Assembly: GCA_029936315.1 (NCBI GenBank) | Contig: JAPYTD010000001.1 | Coordinates: 1 to 41,234, forward strand | Reading direction: 5' to 3' | Source: Planctomycetota bacterium | GTDB taxonomy: Bacteria; Planctomycetota; UBA1135; UBA2386 | Length of the DNA stretch: 41,234 nucleotides | Part shown: in pieces, positions 22,895 to 31,888 of the stretch | How the letters are laid out: the number at the start of each line of letters is the position of its first letter | Position numbering within the stretch: position 1 is the first letter of the stretch | Translations under genes and position numbers: made by a program | The notes under the pieces: model-generated | Database searches by the model: none | What the model was told of the DNA's origin: nothing | What the model saw: the letters and a program-made list of their open reading frames with translations, nothing else

Positions 22895-25435
22895 TTGATC
22901 CCTCTCCCTACACCACTGCGGTCCGAACCGCGTCGGGACTTCGCCACCAACGATCCGCGACTCCTGCAGTCGTCCGCCATACGCGCGGAAGGCAAGTCGT
23001 TCTTCGTAGGCAAGACCCCGATGGTCGTGCACGGCGTCACCTACGGCCCCTTCCGACCGTCGTCCGAACACGGCGAGTACGGAACTCCCGATTCTGTCGC
23101 AATGGACTTCCGTGCGATGGCGGCTACCGGCGTCAACGTCGTGCGCACCTACACGATGCCGCCGGTTTGGTTCTTTGACCTCGCGGCCGAACACAGCCTG
23201 CGCGTGATGGTCGGACTGGCTTGGCAGCAACACACGACGTTCCTAGACAACCGCGCCCTGGTCAAGAGCATCATCGCATCCGCACGTGAGCAGGCACGGC
23301 TGATCGGCAGCCATCCGGCCCTGTTCGCGATTGCCATCGGCAATGAGATCCCGGCCAAGATCGTGCGTTGGCACGGTCGCCGACGCATCGAGAAGTTCTT
23401 GCGCCGCCTCGCCAACGCAGTTCGCAGCGAGGCGCCGCAAGCGCTCGTCACCTACGTCAGCTATCCAACCACGGAGTACCTCGAACTGCCGTTCTTGGAC
23501 TTCGTCAGTTTCAATGTGTTCCTTGAGCACCGGGAGAACCTGGTGCGCTACCTGGCGCACCTGCAGATCCTCGCCGGAGAGCAGCCGCTAGTATTGACCG
23601 AAATCGGCCTCGACAGCCAACGCAACGGCGAGGATAAACAGGCCGAGACCCTGCACTGGCAGATCCGCACCACGCTCGAAGGTGGCGCAGGCGCGTTCGT
23701 CTTCAAGTGGACCGACGAGTGGCACCGCGGTGGCAACGACATCGAAGACTGGGACTTCGGCATCGTCGATCGCCAGCGCCATGCAAAACCGGCGCTCGAA
23801 GTCGTCAAGAAGGCGTTCTGCGAACCATTGCTAGCCCCGGAGAAGGCGCCGCGCATCTCCGTCGTGGTCTGCTCATACAACGGTGAGAAGACGATCAGGG
23901 ACTGCATGCGCGCCGTCACGGTTCTCGACTATCCCAACTACGAGGTGCTGGTCATCAACGACGGCAGCACCGATCGCACCGCGGAGATCGTTTCCGAGTA
24001 CCCGGTGCGTCGCATCGACACCGAACAAGGTGGCCTGAGCCGTGCGCGCAACATTGGCATGCGCAGCGCCGCCGGTGAGATCGTTGCCTACATCGACGAC
24101 GATGCGTTCCCGGCATCGGACTGGCTGACCCATCTGGCGCTGATGTTCGTGGCAACGGATCACGTCGGTATCGGCGGCCCCAACTTGCCACCTGCCGATG
24201 ACCCAGCCACCGCGGACTGCGTCGCCAACTCACCCGGCGGACCAAGTCACGTGTTGTTCACCGATTCGGTTGCCGAGCACCTGCCCGGCTGCAACATGGC
24301 GTTCCGTCGCGATGCGATCATGGAGATCGAAGGCTTCGACGAGCAGTTCCGCATCGCCGGCGACGACGTCGACCTCTGCTGGCGGTTGCAGGATCAAGGC
24401 GGCACCCTCGGCTTCAGCCCGTGCGCCATTGTCTGGCACCGGCGCCGCTCACGGGTCCGGCAGTACCTTCGCCAACAGTTCAACTACGGCCGCGCCGAAG
24501 GCATCCTCTACCAAAAGTGGCCAGCCCGCTACAATCGGCTCGGGCACATGCGTTGGGCGGGACAACTCTACGGTCGCGGCCACTCGCCAATGCTGCCTGG
24601 CCTGCAGGTCGTCGACCAAGGTGTCTGGGGCACCCGCCTGTTCCAGGCGGTTTACACATCGAACCCAGGCACGATGTGGTCGCTGACAATGATCCCCGAG
24701 TGGCTGCTCGTCATCGCCATGTTTGGCGTGCTAACGCTGGTCGGCCTGACGTGGGCACCATTGTTCTGGTCAGCTGGCTCGCTGTTCTTGCTGGCGCTTC
24801 TGGTACCTGTGACACAAGCCATCCGCGGCAGTCTCGCAGCAACGTTCCAAGCTCATCGCCAAAACCGCGGCGAACGCATCCGCATGCGCATCTGCACGGC
24901 CTGGCTGCACCTGATGCAACCCGTTGTGCGCTTGCGTGGCCGACTCAAGACCGGCATGTCGCCGTGGCGGCTGCGCGGCAAACGCAGCCTCAAACTGCCT
25001 CGCACCATCAACCTGCAGCTGTGGACCGAGGACTGGGTCGACCCAACCTCACTGCTCACGCGCTTCGAACAACGATTGCGCGACCACGGAGCCCTGGTCC
25101 GCCGCGGCGGCAATATCGACAACTGGGACCTGCGCATCAACGCGGGCCTGCTCGGCGGCTCTCGCCTCCTGTCGACGGTCGAAGAGCACGGCAGCGGCAA
25201 ACAGATGTTCCGTTTGCGCGCCTGGCCGGTGATCGGCCGTGGCGCACTACTTAGCCTTCCCGTTAGTTTCCTTTTGGTGTTCGTCGCGGCTTGGCATGAA
25301 GCTTGGACGGCGACCACCTGCTTTGCCATGCTCGCGCTTTGGCTCACGGTCCGAGTTTTCGGTGAATGCAGTTCGTCGCTGCATTCGATCCGGACGGCTG
25401 TCAGAGTTACTCGCGAACAGGAGAATATGTCGTGA
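22895..25435 (+). CDS. Glycoside hydrolase-GT2 fusion, membrane protein
   Basis: 846 residues from a TTG at 22895; the true start is uncertain, as the frame is open back to 22604 inside the Kelch gene and no good ribosome-binding site is visible. Residues 25-310 are a TIM-barrel glycoside hydrolase of GH2/GH5-like type: V-V-H-G-V-T-Y-G-P-F, G-V-N-V-V-R-T-Y, the acid/base Glu in A-I-G-N-E151, and the nucleophile Glu in L-T-E236-I-G. Both acids are present. Residues about 320-560 are a family 2 glycosyltransferase: V-V-V-C-S-Y-N-G, V-I-N-D-G-S-T-D, the metal site Y-I-D-D-D-A, and G-D-D-V-D-L-C-W-R-L. Four membrane segments follow in two pairs, near 600-660 and 780-825. It should polymerise or transfer sugar at the membrane, with the hydrolase domain trimming or transglycosylating. 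The ACP gene overlaps its end by 4 nt. Confidence 0.85.
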   Translation: MIPLPTPLRSEPRRDFATNDPRLLQSSAIRAEGKSFFVGKTPMVVHGVTYGPFRPSSEHGEYGTPDSVAMDFRAMAATGVNVVRTYTMPPVWFFDLAAEHSLRVMVGLAWQQHTTFLDNRALVKSIIASAREQARLIGSHPALFAIAIGNEIPAKIVRWHGRRRIEKFLRRLANAVRSEAPQALVTYVSYPTTEYLELPFLDFVSFNVFLEHRENLVRYLAHLQILAGEQPLVLTEIGLDSQRNGEDKQAETLHWQIRTTLEGGAGAFVFKWTDEWHRGGNDIEDWDFGIVDRQRHAKPALEVVKKAFCEPLLAPEKAPRISVVVCSYNGEKTIRDCMRAVTVLDYPNYEVLVINDGSTDRTAEIVSEYPVRRIDTEQGGLSRARNIGMRSAAGEIVAYIDDDAFPASDWLTHLALMFVATDHVGIGGPNLPPADDPATADCVANSPGGPSHVLFTDSVAEHLPGCNMAFRRDAIMEIEGFDEQFRIAGDDVDLCWRLQDQGGTLGFSPCAIVWHRRRSRVRQYLRQQFNYGRAEGILYQKWPARYNRLGHMRWAGQLYGRGHSPMLPGLQVVDQGVWGTRLFQAVYTSNPGTMWSLTMIPEWLLVIAMFGVLTLVGLTWAPLFWSAGSLFLLALLVPVTQAIRGSLAATFQAHRQNRGERIRMRICTAWLHLMQPVVRLRGRLKTGMSPWRLRGKRSLKLPRTINLQLWTEDWVDPTSLLTRFEQRLRDHGALVRRGGNIDNWDLRINAGLLGGSRLLSTVEEHGSGKQMFRLRAWPVIGRGALLSLPVSFLLVFVAAWHEAWTATTCFAMLALWLTVRVFGECSSSLHSIRTAVRVTREQENMS

Positions 25436-25851
25436 GCGATTCCTCTCTCAGTACTCAAGAACGTGTTATCAAGGCAATGGGCGAAGTCATCACAAATGGC
25501 GAGGTCCAGATCGACAGCACTCTCGAAGAACTCGGTGTCGACTCGCTGATGGCGATCGAGATTCTGTTTGAAGTTGAAGAGGAGTTCGACATCGACATCT
25601 CGGGCGACGCCAACAAGATGAACAGGATCAAGAGCGTGCGAGACGTCGTCGACGGCGTCGAACGACTGCTTGCCGGCGAGGACATGGGTTTCTGGGGCGA
25701 AGAAGAGGATGCGCCCGAAGCAGAAACCGACTCCGCTTCAGGCGTAGCACCAACTGCCGACAAGGCCTCAGAACCGGACAAGGCTCCAAGAGCCGAGGCA
25801 AAGCCCGACGCTGCTCCAGACAAAACTCCGGGCGAGACTCACTCAACATGA
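25432..25851 (+). CDS. Acyl carrier protein with long charged tail
   Basis: 139 residues from the GTG at 25432, a GTGA overlap with the upstream stop, supported by AGGAGA nearby; the frame is open back to 25366 but inside the previous gene. Residues 8-85 are an acyl carrier protein with the phosphopantetheine site G35-V-D-S38-L-M-A-I-E-I and F-E-V-E-E-E-F-D-I-D-I following. Residues 86-139 form an Ala/Glu/Asp/Pro/Lys-rich, probably disordered tail absent from FabD/FabF-type housekeeping ACPs of about 80 residues. Its position before a ketoacyl synthase makes it a dedicated carrier for the operon's acyl chain. It could equally hold a non-fatty acyl group. Confidence 0.9.
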   Translation: MSDSSLSTQERVIKAMGEVITNGEVQIDSTLEELGVDSLMAIEILFEVEEEFDIDISGDANKMNRIKSVRDVVDGVERLLAGEDMGFWGEEEDAPEAETDSASGVAPTADKASEPDKAPRAEAKPDAAPDKTPGETHST

Positions 25852-27071
25852 CCGGCCACCGGCAGATCGTCGTCACGGGCCTCGGCGTCATCTCGGCAAT
25901 CGGCAACGATCACCGGACCTTCTGGCAAAGTCTGACCACAAGTCGCTCTGGCATCGCGCCACTCGATCCACCGCAGGACCTGATTGCCTTCTCTAACGTT
26001 GCGGCAGTTCGCGACTGGGATCCCGAGCAACGATTCGATGTCCGAATGCACCGGAAACTCGATCGCTCGGCACAGTTCGGATTGGCCGCCGCCAACGAAG
26101 CAATCGCCGACTCGGGCCTTGAGTGGGATGACTCCCTGCGCGCCCGAACCGGCGTGATCATCGGCTGCAGCATCGGCGGATCTGTCACCCAGGATGCGTG
26201 CTACAAGCGCCTCTACGCGCTCGGCAAGAAACGCTCCGAGCCAATAGCGGTGCCAAACATCATGCCCAACTCGGGCACCAGCCAGATTTCGATGCAACAC
26301 GGCTTTCGTGGTGCGTCATTCACAATGACGACGGCCTGCGCCTCCTCGGGCCATGCGATTGGCATGGCCTTGTGGATGCTGCGATCGGGCACCATCGACG
26401 TCGCGGTTACGGGCGGTCACGAAGCGCTACTCAACCTTGGCAGCTTGCTGGCGTGGGACGGCTTGCGTGTCGTGTCGGCGTCCGTCTGCAAGCCGTTCAC
26501 TGAGAACCGTCCCGGCATGATCCTCGGCGAAGGCGGCGCTATGCTGGTCTTGGAAACCTTGGAGTCAGCCCGCGCACGCGGCGCCACCATTTACGCCGAA
26601 CTCGCCGGCTTCGGCATGAACGCCGACGCCCACCACCTCACTGCACCATCGCTCGAAGGGCCGACTAACGCTATGAAGGCGGCTATGAATGATGCCGGGC
26701 TCGTGCCGACCGACGTGGACTACATCAACGCGCACGGCACAGGAACTGGCGGCAACGACATGAACGAGATCGCGGCGATCAAAGGAGCTTTCGGCGACCA
26801 CGCACACAAGCTCGCGCTCAGCTCGACAAAGTCGATGCACGGCCACACGATTGGCGCGGCCGGCGGTATCGAAGCGGTCGCCACCGCGTTGGCCTTGCAC
26901 CATGGCGTGCTACCACCAACGATCAACGCTTCGCCGCTGGATCCCGAATGCGACCTCGACGTAATTCCGGAGACAGCTCGCCAATCGAACCCTCGCGCCG
27001 CGCTCTCCAACTCGTTCGCGTTCGGGGGTCTCAACGCAGTGCTCGCATTCAAGAAAGCCCCTGCTTCCTAG
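25848..27071 (+). CDS. Beta-ketoacyl-ACP synthase (KAS II-like)
   Basis: 407 residues; ATGA overlap with the ACP stop. Thiolase-fold condensing enzyme of the FabF type that extends an acyl chain by decarboxylative condensation with malonyl-ACP. The catalytic Cys164 lies in T-T-A-C-A-S-S-G-H-A, His296 in N-A-H-G-T-G-T, and His333 in S-T-K-S-M-H-G-H-T-I-G-A-A-G-G. The whole triad is therefore intact, so a non-elongating chain-length-factor role is unlikely. Length is normal. No ketoreductase, dehydratase, enoyl reductase or acyltransferase gene is nearby, so the remaining steps must come from the primary fatty acid pathway or the product must stay unreduced. The ABC exporter starts 7 nt downstream. 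Confidence 0.93.
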   Translation: MTGHRQIVVTGLGVISAIGNDHRTFWQSLTTSRSGIAPLDPPQDLIAFSNVAAVRDWDPEQRFDVRMHRKLDRSAQFGLAAANEAIADSGLEWDDSLRARTGVIIGCSIGGSVTQDACYKRLYALGKKRSEPIAVPNIMPNSGTSQISMQHGFRGASFTMTTACASSGHAIGMALWMLRSGTIDVAVTGGHEALLNLGSLLAWDGLRVVSASVCKPFTENRPGMILGEGGAMLVLETLESARARGATIYAELAGFGMNADAHHLTAPSLEGPTNAMKAAMNDAGLVPTDVDYINAHGTGTGGNDMNEIAAIKGAFGDHAHKLALSSTKSMHGHTIGAAGGIEAVATALALHHGVLPPTINASPLDPECDLDVIPETARQSNPRAALSNSFAFGGLNAVLAFKKAPAS

Positions 27072-27078
27072 ACTTCCA

Positions 27079-28890
27079 GTGTCAGGCGACCCGAAAGTAC
27101 AATCCGGCTACAGCATCTTCCGTCGCGTGCTCAATGAACAGCGCGATTCCTGGCCGCAATTTGTAGGCATCCTGCTGCTGAGCCTGGCAGTTGCCCCGCT
27201 CGTCCTGGTGCCGGCGTTCGCGATGAAGATCGCGGTCGACTGCTACCTCGGCGACAAGGATCTGCCACCGTTTGTCGCCGCGCTGGTACCAGACTCGGTC
27301 GAAGCAATGCCCAGCGGCAAACTCGCCGTGGCCGTCGCGCTGTTCCTAGGCGTTGCCGTCATTGCCTTGTCGTTGCGGTTCGCCAAGCGCGTGCTGCAGG
27401 CGCGCACCAAGGAACACCTCGTCCTGCGCTTCCGACTACGACTGTTCCCTCACGTCGAACGGTTGTCGCTGTCCTACCACGACCAGAAGGGATCAGCAGA
27501 CTCGACCTTCCGCGTGTTGTTTGACACTGCTGTAGTTCCAGCGATCCTACTCGACGGCATGATCCCGTTGGCCGCGTCGCTGCTGGCGATCCTCGTCATG
27601 ACAACGGTCATCGCGATCATGAGCTGGCAACTTGCTCTGGTCGGCCTGCTTGCAGCCCCCGCCTTGCTGCTAATCACAGCCCCCTACGGCAAGAAGCTCC
27701 GCAAGGGTTGGCATCGCGTCAAAGAGCTCGATAGCCAGGCGATGGCGCAACTGCAGGAGACGTTCTCGGCGGTGCGCGTCGTCAAGGCCTTCGGCAACGA
27801 GAAGTATGAGACCGACCGGCTCGAAGCCATCGCGCGCGAGGGCATGAAGGCAAAGATCGACGTCGCGATCACTCGCGGGCATATGAGCCTACGAACAGAT
27901 CTATTTGGCGCCCTCGGCCGCGCTGGGGTCCTCCTGGTAGGTCTCTACCTCGTCAAAGACGATTCCATCACTCTTGGCGAATTGGTGATGGCCGGGGCGC
28001 TGCTGGTACAGCTCTACACACCGCTGCAAACGATGGTCGGCCAGGTTGCGACGATGCAGGCATCGTTGGTCAGCGCCGAGCGTGCGCTGAACTTGCTGGA
28101 CGAGATCCCTGAAGTCACCGAACGCCCCGACGCACAAGCCATCGAACGCGCGCATGGACAGGTATCGTTCGAAGACGTGGCCTTCGCCTACGACGATGGC
28201 AAGCCCATCCTGCGCGGGGTGACGTTCTCAGTCGAGGCAGGACAACGAATCGGCCTAATTGGCCCAACCGGCTCCGGCAAGACCACGATCACCAACCTAC
28301 TAACGCGCCTCTACGACCCCAAGGGCGGCGCAATCCGCCTCGACGGCATCGACCTGCGTGACCTGCGCATCGATGATCTGCGACAGCAGTTCTCCGTCGT
28401 GCTGCAAGACCCAGTGCTGTTCAAGAAGAGCATCAGCGAGAACATCCGCTACGCGCGCCCCGATGCGTCGATGGAAGATGTCATCGAAGCGGCCCGTCTT
28501 GCACACGCCGACGAGTTCATCAACACGCTGCCCAACGGCTACGACACGGTCGTCGGCGAACGCGGCATGCGTCTCTCCGGAGGCGAACGTCAACGCATAT
28601 CGCTCGCCCGAGCATTCCTGAAAGACGCACCGATCCTGATCCTCGACGAGCCAACCAGCTCCGTCGATCTCCGCACTGAAGACATGATCATGGACGCACT
28701 TCAGCGACTGCTCGTCAACCGAACGTCGTTCACGATCGCGCATCGCGCCAACACGCTCAAGGACTGTGACAAGGTGCTATGCCTCGACGGCGGCACGGTC
28801 ACCCTGTTTGATCCAGAGACAGCCGTCATGTCGCTCGAAGATGCGATGCGCGGGAACAAGGCGGCCTCGGTGAGCGACACTCCATCGTAG
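27079..28890 (+). CDS. ABC exporter, fused permease-ATPase (MsbA-like)
   Basis: 603 residues from a GTG at 27079. Residues 25-325 hold six membrane segments (ABC_membrane domain), and residues 360-600 the ATPase. Walker A is G395-P-T-G-S-G-K401-T-T, the Q-loop is in V-V-L-Q-D-P, the signature is L499-S-G-G-E-R-Q-R, Walker B is I-L-I-L-D523-E524-P, and H555 is the switch histidine. It is of the type IV exporter (MsbA/lipid and glycolipid flippase) group and works as a homodimer or with a partner not encoded here. As the last gene of the GH-GT2/ACP/KAS operon it probably flips or exports the lipid or glycolipid product. Confidence 0.93.
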   Translation: MSGDPKVQSGYSIFRRVLNEQRDSWPQFVGILLLSLAVAPLVLVPAFAMKIAVDCYLGDKDLPPFVAALVPDSVEAMPSGKLAVAVALFLGVAVIALSLRFAKRVLQARTKEHLVLRFRLRLFPHVERLSLSYHDQKGSADSTFRVLFDTAVVPAILLDGMIPLAASLLAILVMTTVIAIMSWQLALVGLLAAPALLLITAPYGKKLRKGWHRVKELDSQAMAQLQETFSAVRVVKAFGNEKYETDRLEAIAREGMKAKIDVAITRGHMSLRTDLFGALGRAGVLLVGLYLVKDDSITLGELVMAGALLVQLYTPLQTMVGQVATMQASLVSAERALNLLDEIPEVTERPDAQAIERAHGQVSFEDVAFAYDDGKPILRGVTFSVEAGQRIGLIGPTGSGKTTITNLLTRLYDPKGGAIRLDGIDLRDLRIDDLRQQFSVVLQDPVLFKKSISENIRYARPDASMEDVIEAARLAHADEFINTLPNGYDTVVGERGMRLSGGERQRISLARAFLKDAPILILDEPTSSVDLRTEDMIMDALQRLLVNRTSFTIAHRANTLKDCDKVLCLDGGTVTLFDPETAVMSLEDAMRGNKAASVSDTPS

Positions 28891-28988
28891 CCCCACCTGG
28901 GACCTCGCCGATCGGCGTCGCCGCGTGATGGCACAACTCCATCGACGCAAAGCCGCCATCGCCAGCTAGATCATGCCCGGTACTTTTC

Positions 28989-30542
28989 TCACCTCAGGAG
29001 GCTGAGCATGCCTTCTCCGATAGCGTGTCCGATCTTGTAGAAGCTCTCGGCGTTGCCATACCACTTTTCGGGGTAGACCTCAGGGGAGTTGCTCTTCGAC
29101 GGCCAGTAGTCGCGGGTTTCGATGTAGCAAACGTTGTCTTGGAAGCGACGTAGTCCGGCAACGCTCTGTTGGGCTTTGACGATGTCGGGGTAGGCAGGTG
29201 TCTGGCGGCCACCCTGTCCCGTTGCGACGATGATGACCGGGAGCTCTGGCACCTTGAGTTCCTTGCGAAGGTCGTCGATCAGCATCGGGAGGTACTTCGC
29301 GTACGTCTTGGCGTCCTCGTCAGCCTCACCGAGGTTGATGACGAGACCACAGACCTCGTGACCTGCATCGTTGGTGTAGTCAGGGAACTGGTTCTCCATC
29401 CGCCCCACTGCGTCATGGACCTGGTCGACGAACTTCTGGTAGTCGCGACCCGTCTTACCCGAGCTCGGGGGGCGAAGGTCCTTGACCAACGACGGGTTGC
29501 CGAGCGTCGACTTGAACACGAAGACCTGCTTGTCGAAGTGATCGCCGAGAACGTTGCCGAAACCGTACTCGGGCCCGATGCCGCGTTTCCGGTCGCCACC
29601 GAACTTGATGCCGTGGGCCCCTGAAGTCACGAAGCGGCGATCGAACTGAACCCACACGTCAGATCGTGTGCGCCACCTGCCGTCCTTGTCGACGAGATGA
29701 CGATGAGATTCTGCGGTCGTGCTATTGAGGACCAGGTCGTCGAGCGTGCCGTTCTTGCCGGCTCGGGGACGTTCGCCGCCAAACACGACCCCATGGCCCA
29801 TGTGGGTGCTCCCGCCCACCATCAGAAACACCTTCACCGGCCCGTCGACCGGCCGAGTCATGCCTAGCTCGGCGAGCATGCATCGCACGATCGGCGGGTA
29901 CAGCGGGTACCGGTCAAACCAATACGGGCTCGGATCCCGCTTGTTCTTGATGTTCGCGGTGACATACGCGTGCATGTCGTTGATCGTCACGCCGCTCTCC
30001 ACCATCACCTTCTTGGCGATCGCGTTGAACTCGAGCTCGGAAGCGGGATCGAGGATGCTGTCGAACTTGGAGCTCTCAATCGGTGTGGTGCTGGCCCAGA
30101 TCAGCTTGGCGCCCGTTGCCTTGAAGAGTCGGACCAACTCTCGCAGGTTCGCTTCGTACCGCGCCGGCGTCGTCACACGAACTCCACCGGCGTGCTTACT
30201 CATCGCGCGCAGAGCCTTGGTCCGAGGATCTGTGTAGAAGAAGTCCTCGAACCCGAAGTTGAAGTGAATCAGGTCCCACTTCCCGTCGCCCAGCAACTCG
30301 CGACAGTTTGCCAGTGCCATCGCCGAGCCGCGCACCTGGATCTTCGGCCGGAAGAGCTCGACACGCCCTCGCAACAAACCGCGAGCGCCCCCGTAGGGAG
30401 CGCTGTAGACGCTGTCGCCAATCAGCAGGACACGCGGCAGAACGGGCGGCTGTTCGCTGGACTGCTGGCCGGACTGCTGGACTCTACCAGCCAGCACGAC
30501 GCCCGGAAGAACGGCGACCAGGAGAAGCGCGAGCGCCTTCAT
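28989..30542 (-). CDS. Exported double SGNH hydrolase (GDSL + sialate O-acetylesterase-like)
   Basis: 517 residues with a signal peptide (1-18, ending V-L-A). Residues 36-230 are an SGNH hydrolase: block I I-G-D-S44, and H-F-N-F-G near 93-97. The usual D-x-x-H block at the end of this domain is not evident; the region reads W-F-D-R-Y-P-L-Y-P. Residues 235-517 resemble the SASA domain of carbohydrate O-acetylesterases: G-G-S245-T-H-M-G in place of G-Q-S-N-M, G-P-E-Y-G-F, and L-G-E-A-D in place of Q-G-E-x-D. It probably removes acetyl esters from a polysaccharide outside the cytoplasm; the first domain may be weak or inactive. It begins 3 nt after the DUF1552 stop and is the third gene of that operon. 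Confidence 0.8.
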   Translation of the reverse strand: MKALALLLVAVLPGVVLAGRVQQSGQQSSEQPPVLPRVLLIGDSVYSAPYGGARGLLRGRVELFRPKIQVRGSAMALANCRELLGDGKWDLIHFNFGFEDFFYTDPRTKALRAMSKHAGGVRVTTPARYEANLRELVRLFKATGAKLIWASTTPIESSKFDSILDPASELEFNAIAKKVMVESGVTINDMHAYVTANIKNKRDPSPYWFDRYPLYPPIVRCMLAELGMTRPVDGPVKVFLMVGGSTHMGHGVVFGGERPRAGKNGTLDDLVLNSTTAESHRHLVDKDGRWRTRSDVWVQFDRRFVTSGAHGIKFGGDRKRGIGPEYGFGNVLGDHFDKQVFVFKSTLGNPSLVKDLRPPSSGKTGRDYQKFVDQVHDAVGRMENQFPDYTNDAGHEVCGLVINLGEADEDAKTYAKYLPMLIDDLRKELKVPELPVIIVATGQGGRQTPAYPDIVKAQQSVAGLRRFQDNVCYIETRDYWPSKSNSPEVYPEKWYGNAESFYKIGHAIGEGMLSLLR

Positions 30543-30545
30543 TCC

Positions 30546-31886
30546 TCAGCTCCGAAGCTCGCGCATCTCGCCCGTGCTGTCTGCAAATCTTTCGACGGGA
30601 ACGTCGACCGCGTGAAGCATCGAGAGGAAGAGGTTCGCCAAGGGAACCTTCTTCTTGCCTTCGAAAGCGTGCAGCTTGCCGTGTTGGAAGCCGAGTTTGT
30701 TGCCGCCGGCCAGATGGATCGGATACAGCTTGGTCGAGTGGGAGGCGTGCGGATGGGCCGAGCCCCAAAGCACCACGGTGCGATCGAGCAAATTGCCATC
30801 GCCTTCCTTGCTGTCACGCAGGCGTTCGAGAAAGTACGCGTGCTGCTTGGCGCGCCAGTTGTCCCAGTGCCCCGATTCGATCGGCCGCTTGTGCGCTAGG
30901 TCATGCGTCACACCGCCGTAGCCCAACGCGTGGCTGGCGAACTTGCCGAGTGGGTTGTTCGTCGACGACTCGCTCTCCAGCATGTGGGTCACGTACCGGG
31001 TCGAGTCCGTCTGCAGCGCCAGGAAGATCAAGTCGTACATACACCGCGTGTACAGTTCCGGATCCAAGTAGCTCGCATCCAGATTGAGCCCCTTGGCATC
31101 CACTTTGGGTAACGGCGTCTTCGTCCACTGGCTGGTGCGCTCGATGCGCTGCTCCAGCGCGCGAATCGACTCAAGGTACTCTTCGAGCTTCGCCTTGTCC
31201 GAACTACCAAGGCGCGCCTTGAGCCTCCGGCTCTGCTCGATCATCAGATCGAGCAGACTTGCCTCACGTTTCAACTCGCTTCGAACCTCGGCGATCGTCT
31301 TGCCGGCGTACGGCTTGAAGATGCGATTGAAGATCTGCTGCGGTTTGTGCATCGACGGAATCGGGCGGCCGGGGCCGTAGTGCGACAGCGTCTTGCAGCT
31401 GCCGTAGGACCCGGTTCCACCCTCGCTGCCCATCACCAGGGAGGCGTAGCGCGTCTCGTGCCCCTTCACCCTCGCGGCCACCTGGTCGATCGAGATGTTG
31501 TTCGAAGGCTCTCGGTCCACCATGTCGGCACCGGTAGCGAACACGTCCCCGCTGCTGTGGCCACCGAGCCCCCAGCCACCGGCGTGATCGAGTCCGCGCA
31601 GGTAGCTGACATATTCCTTCAACGGTTCGAAGGGAGCCGCGGACTTGTTGAAGGTCAGCGGCCCGGCATCCTTGCACGGCCACCAGTTCCAATCGTGGTG
31701 CCCGCCATTGGCGCCCTTCGGCATGTAGGCGCCGTATGAGAAGTAGGTGGTGACCAGACGCTTGGGAAGATCCACCCTCTCGGCACCTTTGGCCCACGCC
31801 ATGCTGTCCAGAAAGGGGAGTGCCAGCGCGACACCGCTGCCCTTGAGCATCTCACGTCGACTCAGGTGCCAGGGCTTAGCTCTCAT
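30546..31886 (-). CDS. DUF1552 protein with Tat signal
   Basis: 446 residues. The N-terminus L-S-R10-R11-E-M-L-K-G-S-G is a twin-arginine export signal, followed by a hydrophobic stretch ending M-A-W-A. The rest matches DUF1552 over its full length, including S-L-V-M-G-S-E-G-G, H-M-L-E-S-E-S and L-D-R-T-V-V-L-W-G-S-A-H-P-H. DUF1552 proteins nearly always pair with DUF1592-type cytochromes in Planctomycetes and related bacteria; they are exported folded, and their reaction is unknown. It starts 2 nt after the stop of the DUF1592 gene. Confidence 0.92.
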   Translation of the reverse strand: MRAKPWHLSRREMLKGSGVALALPFLDSMAWAKGAERVDLPKRLVTTYFSYGAYMPKGANGGHHDWNWWPCKDAGPLTFNKSAAPFEPLKEYVSYLRGLDHAGGWGLGGHSSGDVFATGADMVDREPSNNISIDQVAARVKGHETRYASLVMGSEGGTGSYGSCKTLSHYGPGRPIPSMHKPQQIFNRIFKPYAGKTIAEVRSELKREASLLDLMIEQSRRLKARLGSSDKAKLEEYLESIRALEQRIERTSQWTKTPLPKVDAKGLNLDASYLDPELYTRCMYDLIFLALQTDSTRYVTHMLESESSTNNPLGKFASHALGYGGVTHDLAHKRPIESGHWDNWRAKQHAYFLERLRDSKEGDGNLLDRTVVLWGSAHPHASHSTKLYPIHLAGGNKLGFQHGKLHAFEGKKKVPLANLFLSMLHAVDVPVERFADSTGEMRELRS

Positions 31887-31888
31887 GA

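Noticed and set aside
24421..25254. 277-residue ORF inside the GH-GT2 gene in another frame
   Set aside because: Low-complexity Arg/Pro/Ala translation without domains; the main frame encodes recognisable GT2 and membrane segments.
25432..27071. ACP plus ketoacyl synthase as part of a modular or aromatic polyketide cluster
   Set aside because: No chain-length factor, acyltransferase, ketoreductase or cyclase is nearby, and the synthase has its own complete Cys-His-His triad.
28906..28917. 12-bp palindrome between the ABC exporter and the convergent SGNH gene as a terminator or operator
   Set aside because: Such a palindrome is expected by chance in GC-rich sequence; no loop, T-run or second copy was found.
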